A DNA stretch of 64,000 bases, taken from NCBI RefSeq assembly GCF_900089455.2, contig NZ_LT907988.1, positions 2,356,001 to 2,420,000 of the forward strand. Direction: 5' to 3'. The notes under the pieces are model-generated. The model did no database searches. It worked only from the letters and a program-made list of their open reading frames with translations, and was not told the DNA's origin. How positions within the stretch are numbered: position 1 is the stretch's first letter; every line of letters begins with the position of its first letter. Source of the stretch: Orrella dioscoreae (GTDB taxonomy: Bacteria > Pseudomonadota > Gammaproteobacteria > Burkholderiales > Burkholderiaceae_B). The translations under genes were made by a program, and so were the position numbers. Positions 27,726-36,510 of this stretch are shown here, one piece after another.

Positions 27726-27846
27726 CTGACCCCGAAAGTCACCCCACGGGCGTCCCAAGGCCGGTTTGGCCAGCATCGTACACCTTGCCACGCAAGGCGA
27801 AACCCTGCTGCCCAAACTCGCTTTCTCTCATTGTAAAGGTGACTTC

Positions 27847-30210
27847 ATGTCTTACGTCGTTCCGTTCGAGCAGCTCCGCATGACGGATGTGGACTCGGTA
27901 GGAGGTAAAAACGCATCGCTAGGTGAAATGATCAGCCAGCTGGCCAGCGCGGATGTGCGCGTGCCCGGCGGCTTTGCCACGACCGCGCAAGCCTTCCGTG
28001 ACTTCCTGAAGGATTCGGGCCTGGACGCGCGCATCGCCGAGCGTCTGAAGACCCTGAACCCCGAAGACGTCCGCGAGCTGGCCACGGCCGGCGCCGAGAT
28101 CCGCCAGTGGCTGGTCGAGGCCCCGTTCTCGGCCGAATTCGAAAAGCAGATCCGTGAGTCCTTCGCCGCGCTCGACGCCGACGGCAAGGGTTCGTTCGCC
28201 GTGCGCTCGTCCGCCACCGCCGAAGACCTGCCCGACGCCTCGTTCGCCGGCCAGCAGGAAACCTTCCTGAACGTGGTCGGCATCGACGACGTGCTGGACA
28301 AGATCCGCCACGTGTTCGCGTCGCTGTACAACGACCGCGCCATCTCGTATCGCGTGCACAAGGGCTATGCCCACGCCGAAGTGGCCCTGTCGGCCGGCAT
28401 CCAGCGCATGGTGCGCTCGGACAAGGGCAGCGCCGGCGTCATGTTCACGCTGGACACCGAGTCGGGCTTCTCCGATGTCGTGTTCATCACCTCGTCCTAC
28501 GGCCTGGGCGAAACGGTGGTGCAGGGCGCCGTCAATCCCGACGAGTTCTACGTCTTCAAGCCCACCCTCGAACAGGGCCAGTACCCCATCGTCAGCCGCC
28601 GCATCGGCTCGAAGCTCATCAAGATGGAATTCGATGCCGAGCGCACCGAAGGCCGTGCCGTGCGCACCGTCGACGTGCCGGTGTCCGAGCGCAACCGCTA
28701 CTCGCTGACCGACGAAGAGGTCATCGAGCTGTCGCGCTATGCCGTGACCATCGAGAAGCACTATGGCCGCCCCATGGACATCGAGTGGGGCCGCGACGGC
28801 GTGGATGGCAAGCTGTACATCCTGCAGGCGCGTCCTGAAACGGTGAAGTCGCAGCAGTCGGACACCGACGTGCAACTGCGCTATCGCCTGAAGGCCACCG
28901 GCGAGGTCCTGGTGACCGGCCGCGCCATCGGCCAGAAGATCGGCCAGGGTCCCGTGCGCGTCGTGGGCGACATCTCGGAAATGGACAAGGTCCAGCCGGG
29001 CGACGTGCTGGTCACCGACATGACCGACCCCAACTGGGAACCCGTCATGAAGCGCGCCTCGGCCATCGTCACCAACCGTGGCGGCCGCACCTGCCACGCG
29101 GCCATCATCGCGCGTGAACTCGGCATCCCCGCCGTCGTGGGCTGCGCCAACGCCACCGACGTGCTGAAGGAAGGCCAGCCGGTGACCGTGTCGTGCGCCG
29201 AAGGCGACGAAGGCCGCATCTATGACGGCCTGATCGAGACCGAAGTCGAGGAAGTGCGCCGCGGCGAAATGCCCCCGATCGAAGTCAAGATCATGATGAA
29301 CGTCGGCAACCCGCAACTGGCCTTCGATTTCTCGCAGATCCCGAACGCCGGCGTGGGCCTGGCCCGCCTGGAATTCATCATCAACAACAACATTGGCATC
29401 CACCCCAAGGCGGTGCTGGACTATCCGAACGTCGACGGCGAGTTGAAGAAGGCCGTGGAATCGGCTGCCCGCGGCTACGCCAGCCCGCGCGCCTTCTTCG
29501 TCGAGAAGCTGGCCGAAGGCATCGCCACCATCGGCGCCGCGTTCTGGCCCAAGCCCGTCATCGTGCGCCTGTCCGACTTCAAGTCGAACGAGTACCGCAA
29601 GCTGGTCGGCGGTTCGCGCTACGAGCCCGAGGAAGAGAACCCCATGCTGGGCTTCCGCGGCGCGTCGCGCTACGTGGCCGATGATTTCGAAGAGTGCTTC
29701 CGCATGGAGTGCGAGGCGCTCAAGCGCGTGCGCAACGACATGGGCCTGACCAACGTCGAGATCATGGTGCCCTTCGTGCGCACCGTGAACCAGGCCAAGC
29801 GCGTGGTGGACCTGCTGGCCAAGAACGGCCTGGCCCGCGGCGACAACGGCCTGCGCGTCATCATGATGTGCGAAGTGCCCTCGAACGCCATCCTGGCCGA
29901 TGAGTTCCTGGAGCACTTCGACGGCTTCTCCATCGGGTCGAACGACATGACCCAGCTCACGCTGGGCCTGGACCGCGACTCGGGCATGGAGCTGCTGGCC
30001 GCCGACTTCGACGAGCGCGACGGTGCCGTGCAGTTCATGCTGCGCCGTGCCATCCAGGCTTGCCTGAAGGCCAACAAGTACGTCGGTATCTGCGGCCAGG
30101 GCCCCAGCGACCATCCGGACCTGGCGCAGTGGCTGAAGGACGAAGGCATCCTGTCCATGTCGCTGAACCCGGATACGGTGGTCGACACCTGGCAGAAACT
30201 GGCCCAGTAG
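27847..30210 (+). CDS. ppsA: Phosphoenolpyruvate synthase
   Basis: PpsA converts pyruvate and ATP to PEP, AMP and phosphate for gluconeogenesis. The 787-residue protein has the ATP-grasp N-terminal domain ('[15 protein letters not shown]', '[20 protein letters not shown]'), the phosphohistidine swivel domain with His417 in '[20 protein letters not shown]', and the C-terminal PEP-binding barrel ('[18 protein letters not shown]', '[20 protein letters not shown]'). AAAGGTGA precedes the ATG at 27847. Divergent ppsR controls its activity. A bidirectional terminator lies downstream. Confidence 0.98.
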   Translation: MSYVVPFEQLRMTDVDSVGGKNASLGEMISQLASADVRVPGGFATTAQAFRDFLKDSGLDARIAERLKTLNPEDVRELATAGAEIRQWLVEAPFSAEFEKQIRESFAALDADGKGSFAVRSSATAEDLPDASFAGQQETFLNVVGIDDVLDKIRHVFASLYNDRAISYRVHKGYAHAEVALSAGIQRMVRSDKGSAGVMFTLDTESGFSDVVFITSSYGLGETVVQGAVNPDEFYVFKPTLEQGQYPIVSRRIGSKLIKMEFDAERTEGRAVRTVDVPVSERNRYSLTDEEVIELSRYAVTIEKHYGRPMDIEWGRDGVDGKLYILQARPETVKSQQSDTDVQLRYRLKATGEVLVTGRAIGQKIGQGPVRVVGDISEMDKVQPGDVLVTDMTDPNWEPVMKRASAIVTNRGGRTCHAAIIARELGIPAVVGCANATDVLKEGQPVTVSCAEGDEGRIYDGLIETEVEEVRRGEMPPIEVKIMMNVGNPQLAFDFSQIPNAGVGLARLEFIINNNIGIHPKAVLDYPNVDGELKKAVESAARGYASPRAFFVEKLAEGIATIGAAFWPKPVIVRLSDFKSNEYRKLVGGSRYEPEEENPMLGFRGASRYVADDFEECFRMECEALKRVRNDMGLTNVEIMVPFVRTVNQAKRVVDLLAKNGLARGDNGLRVIMMCEVPSNAILADEFLEHFDGFSIGSNDMTQLTLGLDRDSGMELLAADFDERDGAVQFMLRRAIQACLKANKYVGICGQGPSDHPDLAQWLKDEGILSMSLNPDTVVDTWQKLAQ

Positions 30211-30214
30211 ACCC

Positions 30215-30300
30215 ACTCCCCGAAGCGCTGCGCGCTTCCCCCTCAAGGTGGCGGCGCCGGGGGACCGGCGAAGCCGGCTCCTCGGCGCCCCGGATGAGCA
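30215..30300. repeat. GC-rich intergenic repeat with nested inverted arms
   Basis: The segment holds GAAGCGC-TGC-GCGCTTC (30222-30238) and then a larger inverted repeat with outer arms GGCGCC at 30253-30258 and 30284-30289 enclosing CCGGC-GAA-GCCGG (30265-30277). It is non-coding and lies between the ppsA stop and the terminator. I recall near-identical intergenic blocks from other Burkholderiales, so it is probably a dispersed REP-like element; copy number cannot be checked here. Confidence 0.6.
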
Positions 30301-30342
30301 GGTAGTCGGCCTGCCGGGATCAGTGATCTTGCCACGCCAATG

Positions 30343-30370
30343 AAAAAGGACCGCTGCGGCGGTCCTTTTT
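30343..30370. terminator. Bidirectional terminator between ppsA and the nucleotidase gene
   Basis: AAAAA-GGACCGC-TGCG-GCGGTCC-TTTTT: a perfect seven-pair stem with a four-base loop, A5 on one side and T5 on the other. It can end ppsA on the plus strand and the convergent gene at 30381 on the minus strand. Confidence 0.93.
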
Positions 30371-30380
30371 GCGTTCGGAG

Positions 30381-30941
30381 TCAGGTGTCCGAGTGGTACA
30401 GCGCGCCTGCCAGGACGTTGCGCCAGTTCTGCCAGGTGAGGCGCTGGCGGCCGGTTTCCTGGCGGTTGTAGGGAGCGTCGTAGAGGATGTGCTGCCAGCG
30501 CGGGCGCGCGGCGCCGGTGATGCCGGGACGGTCGTCGATCAGCAGGTCGCCCTGGACCAGTGTCTTGTCGCGCGTCAGGATCAGGCGTTCGGTGGCGTCA
30601 CGGCCCAGGTGATGCTCGATCCACTGGTATTTTTCCAGCACGCAATGGTCGTACTGGCGCAGCGGCGAACTGCAGATGCGCACGTCCAGCCCCAGGGCAA
30701 GCAATTCGCGCACGGCCTCGATGGCGCCAGGCACGGGCGGCAGCGTGCGGATGAAGCCGGGTGCGGTGTAGATCGCTTCGGCTTTCGCCCGCAGGGCTTC
30801 CGGATAGTCTTCCAGGAGGTGGAAGGATTTGCGGTCTTCGTATTCGACCGGCGCGATGTCGGGGTGGCGCGCGCGCCAGGCGTCGAGAAAGGCGTGTTCG
30901 AAATCGGCGAGCACGCCGTCTTGGTCGAGCAGGATCAGCAT
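30381..30941 (-). CDS. 5'(3')-deoxyribonucleotidase-like HAD hydrolase
   Basis: A 186-residue HAD phosphatase. The nucleophile motif is LLDQDGVLADFEHAF with Asp6 and Asp8, resembling eukaryotic and bacterial 5'(3')-deoxynucleotidases (NT5C type). 'VRICSSPLRQYDHCVLEKYQWIE'-like text (shown in part: ICSSPL, EKYQWIE) and the closing 'GDLLIDDRPGITGA' complete the HAD core. The substrate is probably dNMPs, but this is inference. Start at 30941 places the first motif near the N-terminus, as in relatives; an in-frame ATG at 30971 adds ten residues. Neither start has a clear ribosome site. Confidence 0.8.
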   Translation of the reverse strand: MLILLDQDGVLADFEHAFLDAWRARHPDIAPVEYEDRKSFHLLEDYPEALRAKAEAIYTAPGFIRTLPPVPGAIEAVRELLALGLDVRICSSPLRQYDHCVLEKYQWIEHHLGRDATERLILTRDKTLVQGDLLIDDRPGITGAARPRWQHILYDAPYNRQETGRQRLTWQNWRNVLAGALYHSDT

Positions 30942-31004
30942 GGTGTCCGGCCGGTGGGGAGGGACGGACATTCTGTCATGCCGCGCCCCGGGCCGACACG
31001 GCCA

Positions 31005-31787
31005 TCAGGCGGCCAGCGGCTGCAGATCCTCGCGGGGATCGGGCATCAGCGGCACCTGGGGCGCGTAAAGCGCCAGGAAACGGCGCACCAGGCTGGCGGC
31101 TTCGGGGGTGGGGCGGATGTTCGAGACCAGCTCGGGCACGTCCAGGCCTTCGCCCGCATAATCCGCGCCGCGGCGGGCGATGTCGGCGCGCGGCACGTCC
31201 TGTTCGAACTCGGGATGGAACTGGGAGGAGAGGATGCGATCGCCCATGCGCACGAGCTGGTTGTCGTCCTTGCCGGAACGGGCCAGCGAGACGGCGCCAG
31301 GGGGCAGGGTGACGATGGTCTGCATGTGCTGCATCTGCGCCGGGAAGGTGGTGGGCAGGCCATCCAGCAGCGGATCATTCAGGCCGGCGGGCAGCAGTTC
31401 GATGTCGTGCGTGCCGGTTTCGCGGCCGGCGGGGTTGAAGTCCACCCGTCCGCCCAGCGCGTGCGCGAGCAACTGGTGGCCATAGCAGATGCCGAAGATG
31501 GGCAGGCCGGCCTGGGCGGCTTCGCGCAGCCATTGCGCGGTGCGCTCGCCCCATTCGGCGCCGTCGGTGACATTCTCGGGCGAGCCGGTGACCAGCACGG
31601 CGCTGTAGGCCTGCGGCGCGCGCGGCGCGCCGTCCTCGAACACGCGCACGATTTCCACGGAAGTCGGCGCCAGGCCCGCGGCGCGGCGCAGCATCTGCGC
31701 GTAGCTGCCAAGGCTGGCAAGGATGTCGGCGTGCGGATCGCCAGTGTGCAGGATCAGGACGGGCAGGAAGGACGAAGAGGCGGGCAT
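31005..31787 (-). CDS. Class I glutamine amidotransferase (GMP-synthase-like, stand-alone)
   Basis: A 260-residue class I amidotransferase without a synthetase domain. The triad is visible: Cys101 in 'FGICYGHQLLAHALGG', and His191 with Glu193 in 'SSQFHPEFE'. The family is often annotated as 'GMP synthase-related' or gamma-glutamyl hydrolase/transferase; true GuaA has a C-terminal ATP pyrophosphatase domain that is absent here. The acceptor is unknown. A 19-base palindrome lies about 70 bases upstream of its start. A frame extension to 31850 is not homologous. Confidence 0.85.
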   Translation of the reverse strand: MPASSSFLPVLILHTGDPHADILASLGSYAQMLRRAAGLAPTSVEIVRVFEDGAPRAPQAYSAVLVTGSPENVTDGAEWGERTAQWLREAAQAGLPIFGICYGHQLLAHALGGRVDFNPAGRETGTHDIELLPAGLNDPLLDGLPTTFPAQMQHMQTIVTLPPGAVSLARSGKDDNQLVRMGDRILSSQFHPEFEQDVPRADIARRGADYAGEGLDVPELVSNIRPTPEAASLVRRFLALYAPQVPLMPDPREDLQPLAA

Positions 31788-31856
31788 CGTGTGGCGGACT
31801 GACACAGGTGAGGGCGGAAAAGGGCGAGACTGCCGACCATGATAATCCACTTGTGT

Positions 31857-31875
31857 GGCATGTCACTGACATGCC
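31857..31875. promoter_or_regulatory. 19-base perfect palindrome (operator-like)
   Basis: GGCATGTCA-C-TGACATGCC. The arms are nine bases with a single central base, too tight for a stable RNA hairpin and more like a dimeric protein binding site. It lies between the end of the substrate-binding-protein gene and the start of the amidotransferase gene, both on the minus strand. Confidence 0.45.
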
Positions 31876-31892
31876 GCCCCCCTCCAGCGCTG

Positions 31893-33017
31893 CTAGGGCC
31901 TTGCCTGCGCCCTCGGGCCCGGAAGCCGCACGAGGGGACGCGAGAACGCGGGCACCAGCGCATTGCTGAACAGCGTCTCGACAGGCACGTCCGCGGACGC
32001 GAACTCTCCTGCTTCGGCCATGCGCTGGACATACTGCCGGATGACGGCCACATCGAAGCGCCCGGGCTCGCGCGGGCTGCCGTCCGGATGCAGTAGGATG
32101 CGCTGCAGGCGGCGGCGCACGACCTCCTTGGCATCGGCCAGCGCCTTGTCCGCGTTGGCGCCGGCGGCAGGCCGTGCCTGCGGGTTGGCTTGCCAATACA
32201 GGGTCACGCAACGTTCGATATCGGCCTGGCAAGCCAGCAAGGCCTGGGTGTAGGCTTGGCCGAAGCGGGCATAGCGGTCCGGGTCGCGCGCCAGGGCGTC
32301 GCTGCGCGTGACGAAGGCATTGACCGACATCTCGCCGAAGACGCCGGGCATGCGGATGCGGCGCAACGGCGTGCCGGACAGCTCCAGGATGTCGTGCCAG
32401 CCCGCGTTGTAGTTCAGCGCGTCGATGCGGCCGCTGGTGAGGGCGTGGAAGCCCGCGCCCAGCACGCCTACCGGCACGATGGCATAGTTGCCGGCGGCCA
32501 CGCCGGCGTCGCGCAGGATGGCGCGCGTGCTGGGGATGTTGCCCCAGGTCAGCGCACCCACGCCGATTTTCCGGCCTTTCAGGTCTGACACCTGATGGAT
32601 GGGGGAATCGGCCAGGACGGCGAACTCCATCGCGTTGGCGGGCACGGCGTTGTAGAAGAACGTGAGGCCCAGGCCCGATTGCCCCGCGGCCGTGGCCGAC
32701 AGGATCGTCTCGGGGCTGGGCAGGCCGATGTCGATCTTCCCGGCGGCCACCTGGGGCACGAGCAGGCCGGCGCCCTCGAATTCCACCGTGCGGACCTGCA
32801 GGCCCGCGGCCGTCCACAGGCCCAGTTCCTGCGCGAGCAGCCATACGCCCCCGTCGGCGACGCTGGGCCTGACGGAAAGGCCGACCGTCAAGGGCACCAG
32901 GGGGGTTGCGGCGGCCTGCGCGGCGGCGGACGCGGCAAGGAGCGACGCCAGCGCAAGGCCGGCCAGGTGCGTCAGGCGACGGGCGAGGCGTCGGGGAATG
33001 GGGCTGAGTGGGCGCAT
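31893..33017 (-). CDS. NitT/TauT-type ABC transporter substrate-binding protein
   Basis: A 374-residue periplasmic binding protein of the SsuA/TauA/NrtA type (NMT1 domain). A basic N-terminus and hydrophobic stretch ending near 'ASAAAQAAATP' form a signal peptide of about 37 residues. 'LTVGLSVRPSVADGGVWLLAQELGL'-type start (key part VGLSVRPSVADGG), 'AAGKIDIGLPSPETIL' and 'DLKGRKIGVG' follow the family pattern. The ligand is unknown; relatives bind sulfonates, nitrate or pyrimidine precursors. No permease or ATPase gene is near, so it is an orphan in this window. Confidence 0.85.
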   Translation of the reverse strand: MRPLSPIPRRLARRLTHLAGLALASLLAASAAAQAAATPLVPLTVGLSVRPSVADGGVWLLAQELGLWTAAGLQVRTVEFEGAGLLVPQVAAGKIDIGLPSPETILSATAAGQSGLGLTFFYNAVPANAMEFAVLADSPIHQVSDLKGRKIGVGALTWGNIPSTRAILRDAGVAAGNYAIVPVGVLGAGFHALTSGRIDALNYNAGWHDILELSGTPLRRIRMPGVFGEMSVNAFVTRSDALARDPDRYARFGQAYTQALLACQADIERCVTLYWQANPQARPAAGANADKALADAKEVVRRRLQRILLHPDGSPREPGRFDVAVIRQYVQRMAEAGEFASADVPVETLFSNALVPAFSRPLVRLPGPRAQARP

Positions 33018-33271
33018 GGGCGGGGCAGGGAGGGTGATGGCTTGGGCTGGATGGGCAGGAATAAATAAGTTCGTTCGTACGTATTATGTGGCGGCGGCGT
33101 GCCTGGCGCCCAGACATTCGCGCCATACCCATATGCCGCCGCGGGAGCGCGAACGCGCCGCACATGCACCAAAAATGCGCGCCATGGCAAAAAATTGCCG
33201 ATAATGGCGCCTTACGCGCGTATCGCGCGTGCAAGTCCTCCCAACCCAGAACAATCAAAAAGGAAGCATCC
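33018..33271. other. Divergent intergenic region with AT-rich patch
   Basis: This gap separates the substrate-binding-protein gene (minus) from nfeD (plus). At about 33060-33090 there is an A/T-rich stretch containing AAGTTCGTTCGTACGTATT, with TTCG in tandem and a central CGTACG palindrome. It is the only promoter-like patch here and sits 45-70 bases before the minus-strand start. No small gene is supported. Confidence 0.4.
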
Positions 33272-33712
33272 ATGTGGTATTGGTTCGGCCTGGCAGCCCT
33301 GGCCTTGATCGGGGAAGTGGCCAGCGGCACGTTCTATCTCCTGCTGGTGGCGCTGGGTTTCGCGGGCGCGGGGTTGGCGGCCTGGGCCGACGTGGCTTTC
33401 GGCTGGCAACTGCTGGTGTGCGCGCTGGTGGCGCTGTCCGGCCTGTTCGTGCTGCGCCGCACCGGCGTGCTGAAGAAGCGCGAGGTCGATGCGGGCCGCA
33501 ACGCCGACGTGAACCTGGATGTGGGCCAGGTCGTGGAGGTGGACGCCTGGTCCGCCGATCGCACGACCCGTGTCTGGTATCGCGGCGCCCATTGGGATGC
33601 CGCGCTGCAGGGCGGTGCCGCCGCCGCAGCGGGCACGCACCGCATCGTGGCCCTGCAAGGGGCCCGGCTGGTGCTGGCGCCGGTCACGCCCGCGTCCGCC
33701 GGCACGCCCTGA
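33272..33712 (+). CDS. NfeD family membrane protein
   Basis: A 146-residue protein with a short N-terminal membrane region ('WYWFGLAALALIGEVASGTF' and two more segments to about residue 60) and a C-terminal OB-fold-like NfeD domain ('NADVNLDVGQVVEVD', 'VWYRGAHWDAAL'). It is the short NfeD type without the protease domain. AAAAAGGA precedes the ATG. The next gene is a stomatin-like SPFH protein, the usual partner; together they are thought to organise membrane microdomains. Confidence 0.88.
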   Translation: MWYWFGLAALALIGEVASGTFYLLLVALGFAGAGLAAWADVAFGWQLLVCALVALSGLFVLRRTGVLKKREVDAGRNADVNLDVGQVVEVDAWSADRTTRVWYRGAHWDAALQGGAAAAAGTHRIVALQGARLVLAPVTPASAGTP

Positions 33713-33814
33713 GTCGCATGTTTCAGCCGTCGTCCGCGCCGGGATCGGGCGCGTGACGGCGATTCTTTCCATCCTGGCGGCCGCGGGCCGTCTCTGCTTC
33801 AAGGAGTTGGTTGC

Positions 33815-34741
33815 ATGAACCCTTCCACCATTTTTCTGATCGTGCTGGTTGTCTTGGCACTGCTGGTGGTCATCAAGGCCATCGCGATCGTGCCGCAACA
33901 GCACGCCTGGGTGGTTGAGCGCCTGGGCAAGTTCGACCGCGTGCTGTCGCCCGGCGCTGGCTTCGTCATTCCCTTCATCGAGCGCGTGTCCTACAAGCAC
34001 TCGCTGAAGGAAATCCCGCTGGACGTCCCCAGCCAGGTCTGCATCACGCGCGACAACACCCAGCTGCAGGTCGACGGCGTGCTGTACTTCCAGGTCACCG
34101 ACCCGATGCGCGCCTCCTACGGCTCGTCGAACTACATCATCGCCATCACCCAGCTGGCCCAGACCACGCTGCGTTCCGTCATCGGCAAGATGGAACTGGA
34201 CCGCACCTTCGAAGAGCGCGACTTCATCAACAGCACCATCGTGTCGGCGCTGGACGAAGCCGCGCTGAACTGGGGCGTGAAGGTGCTGCGCTATGAAATC
34301 AAGGACCTGACGCCGCCCAACGAGATCCTGCGCGCCATGCAGGCCCAGATCACCGCCGAGCGCGAGAAGCGCGCGTTGATCGCCGCCTCGGAAGGCCGCC
34401 GCCAGGAGCAGATCAACATCGCCACCGGCGAGCGTGAAGCCTTCATCGCGCGTTCCGAGGGCGAGAAGCAGGCCCAGATCAACCAGGCCCAGGGTGAGGC
34501 CGCTGCCGTGCTGGCCATCGCCGAAGCCACCGCCACCGCCATCAAGCAGGTGGGCGCCGCGGTCAGCGGCCCCGGCGGCATGGAAGCCGTGAACCTGCGC
34601 GTGGCCGAGCAATACGTGGACGCCTTCGCCAACGTGGCCAAGGAAGGCAACACGCTCATCCTGCCGTCGAACCTGTCCGATGTGGGCGGCCTGGTGGCCT
34701 CCGCGCTGGCCGTGGTCAAGGGCACGCAGATCAAGCCGTAA
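33815..34741 (+). CDS. SPFH/stomatin-like membrane protein (QmcA family)
   Basis: A 308-residue protein with one N-terminal membrane anchor (residues 5-25), an SPFH/band 7 domain ('QQHAWVVERLGKFDRVLSPG' through 'YEIKDLTPPNEILRAM') and an Ala/Glu-rich coiled coil (about 185-250: 'QAQINQAQGEAAAVLAIAEA'). E. coli QmcA and HflK/C are relatives. It probably oligomerises into membrane rings or patches with the NfeD partner encoded just upstream. AAGGAG lies before the ATG. A strong hairpin follows. Confidence 0.9.
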   Translation: MNPSTIFLIVLVVLALLVVIKAIAIVPQQHAWVVERLGKFDRVLSPGAGFVIPFIERVSYKHSLKEIPLDVPSQVCITRDNTQLQVDGVLYFQVTDPMRASYGSSNYIIAITQLAQTTLRSVIGKMELDRTFEERDFINSTIVSALDEAALNWGVKVLRYEIKDLTPPNEILRAMQAQITAEREKRALIAASEGRRQEQINIATGEREAFIARSEGEKQAQINQAQGEAAAVLAIAEATATAIKQVGAAVSGPGGMEAVNLRVAEQYVDAFANVAKEGNTLILPSNLSDVGGLVASALAVVKGTQIKP

Positions 34742-34781
34742 GGGTGGGGGGGCGCCGCAAGGGCGCCTTCTCGTGCCATGA

Positions 34782-34824
34782 ACAAAGGCGCCCCGGGGTC
34801 AGTGCAACTCCGGGGCGCCTTTGT
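34782..34824. terminator. Bidirectional hairpin terminator
   Basis: ACAAAGGCGCCCCGG (34782-34796) pairs perfectly with CCGGGGCGCCTTTGT (34810-34824) around a 13-base loop. TTTGT ends the stem on both strands, so it can terminate the stomatin gene and the convergent reductase gene. Confidence 0.8.
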
Positions 34825-34877
34825 CGTGATGGCCAGCCTTCCTGCTATCGGTCGCGTCCTGCTGGCCGGGCCGCGGT

Positions 34878-35741
34878 TCATGCCATGGCATCGAGTTCCG
34901 CCAGCGCGTCGGGCGGCAGCACAAGCGTGGCCACGGACAGGTTTTCGCGCAAATGCGCGACGGACGAGGTGCCGGGGATCAACAGGATGTTGGGCGAACG
35001 GTGCAGCAGCCATGCCAGTGCGACCTGCTTGGGCGAGACCGACAGCCGGGCCGCGACCGCCGACAAGGTGCTGGACTGCAGGGGCGAGAAACCGCCCAGC
35101 GGGAAGAACGGCACATAGGCGATGTCTGCCTGCGCCAGCGTGTCGATCAGCCCATCGTCGGCGCGTTGCACGATGTTGTAGAGATTCTGCACGCAGCGGA
35201 TGGCGGTGATGCGACGCGCCTCGGCCACTTGGGTGGCGGTGACGTTGCTCAGGCCGATGTGGCGGATCAGGCCCTGGCGCTGCAGTTCCGCCAGCACGGT
35301 CAGCGGCATTTCAATGGAGCCTTCGGCCGGGCCCGCCGTGTCGAACATGATCCGCAGATTCACCACTTCCAGCACGTCCAGCCCCAGGTTGCGCAGGTTG
35401 TCATGCACCGCCTGCGTCAGTTCCTGGGCGGAAAACGCAGGCAGCCATGACGCATCCTGACCGCGCTTGGCGCCGACCTTGGTCACGATGACGAGATCGT
35501 CGCGGTAGGGGTGCAATGCCTCGCGGATGATCTGGTTGGTGACGTGCGGGCCATAGAAATCGCTGGTGTCGATATGGTCGACGCCCAGCGCCACTGCTTC
35601 ACGCAGCACCGCCAATGCCGCCTCGCGATCCTTGGGCGGTCCGAACACGTGCGGGCCGGCGAGTTGCATGGCGCCATAGCCCACGCGCCTGACATGGCGG
35701 TGGCCCAGGAGGTAGGTGTCGGCTGGCTTGGATGGCGTCAT
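34878..35741 (-). CDS. pdxI: Aldo/keto reductase, pyridoxal reductase-like
   Basis: A 287-residue NADPH-dependent aldo/keto reductase. It closely follows, as I recall it, E. coli YdbC/PdxI, a pyridoxal reductase: 'RVGYGAMQLAGPHVFGPPKD', 'HIDTSDFYGPHVTNQIIREA' and 'DASWLPAFSAQELTQAVHDN'. Asp and Tyr of the tetrad are in DTSDFYG and Lys in VTKVG; the usual His position reads Asn (VVNLR), as in that subfamily. It probably salvages vitamin B6. AAGGA precedes the ATG at 35741; the longer frame to 35822 runs into the regulator's promoter. A TetR-type regulator gene is divergent 84 bases away. Confidence 0.85.
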   Translation of the reverse strand: MTPSKPADTYLLGHRHVRRVGYGAMQLAGPHVFGPPKDREAALAVLREAVALGVDHIDTSDFYGPHVTNQIIREALHPYRDDLVIVTKVGAKRGQDASWLPAFSAQELTQAVHDNLRNLGLDVLEVVNLRIMFDTAGPAEGSIEMPLTVLAELQRQGLIRHIGLSNVTATQVAEARRITAIRCVQNLYNIVQRADDGLIDTLAQADIAYVPFFPLGGFSPLQSSTLSAVAARLSVSPKQVALAWLLHRSPNILLIPGTSSVAHLRENLSVATLVLPPDALAELDAMA

Positions 35742-35825
35742 TGCGTGTCCTTGTGCGGGTGGCAGGAGAGGGAATCGACGCGAATCAGTATATGAAATAG
35801 TATTCACGTTTTGAATTCGCATTCC
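35742..35825. promoter_or_regulatory. Divergent control region of the pdxI-like gene and tetR-type gene
   Basis: This 84-base region is A/T-rich. On the minus strand TTCAAA, a 17-base spacer and TATACT make a promoter for the reductase. AGTAT occurs twice in direct orientation 12 bases apart (from 35788), and GAAT/ATTC ends bracket the patch. This is where the adjacent TetR-type protein most likely binds. Confidence 0.5.
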
Positions 35826-36485
35826 ATGCGCAAAGACCCTCCAGCGCTCAAGCCGCGCAAACTCCCGGTCCAGGCCCGCTCAGCCACGACAGTGGAGGCG
35901 CTGCATGCCGCAACCATTCAGGTTTTGACCCAGCAAGGACTGGCCCGCTGCACGACCACGCGCATCGCCGCGCGCGCAGGCGCGTCGGTGGGCAGCCTGT
36001 ATCAGTATTACCCCAACCGCGATGCGCTGCTCGCCGCGGTCCTGGCACGCAAGCTGAGCGGCGTCAGCGCGGCCGTCGACCTGGCATGCCGCGCGCAGCA
36101 GGGCCAGCCGATCGCTCAGATGGCGGTGGCGCTGACGCGCGCCTTCCTGGCAGCCAAGCTGCACAATCCGGACGAATCGAAGGCGCTCTATGCGGTGGCG
36201 GCGCAGCGAGGCGGCGCGGCACTCATCGCCCAGGCACAGGCCAGCATGGTGGTCTCGATTGCGACGATGCTGGCCAGCGCGGCGGATGTGCATGTCGCGA
36301 ATCCGGCAGTGACGGCCGAGGTCGCGCTCAATACCTTGGTCGGGTCCGTGCGGGCTCTGCTGGAAGGGCTGATGTCCCCGGAGGTGGCGGCCACGCTGGA
36401 GACGCAGCTGGGGGCGTTGCTGACGGCCTATTTCCAGACGCACGCCGTGGCGAGAGCGGCAGCATCCGCCCTGGCGAGGGAATAG
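35826..36485 (+). CDS. TetR/AcrR family transcriptional regulator
   Basis: A 219-residue repressor-type protein. The N-terminal helix-turn-helix domain is clear: 'TVEALHAATIQVLTQQGLAR' followed by 'TTTRIAARAGASVGSLYQYY' and 'PNRDALLAAVL'. The C-terminal ligand domain is Ala-rich and unspecific. A TTG 15 bases upstream is an alternative start. It is divergent from the PdxI-like reductase with a short shared promoter region, so it probably controls that gene; the inducer is unknown. Confidence 0.9.
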   Translation: MRKDPPALKPRKLPVQARSATTVEALHAATIQVLTQQGLARCTTTRIAARAGASVGSLYQYYPNRDALLAAVLARKLSGVSAAVDLACRAQQGQPIAQMAVALTRAFLAAKLHNPDESKALYAVAAQRGGAALIAQAQASMVVSIATMLASAADVHVANPAVTAEVALNTLVGSVRALLEGLMSPEVAATLETQLGALLTAYFQTHAVARAAASALARE

Positions 36486-36510
36486 GTCATGCGCAGGTTA
36501 AGCGCGCAGC

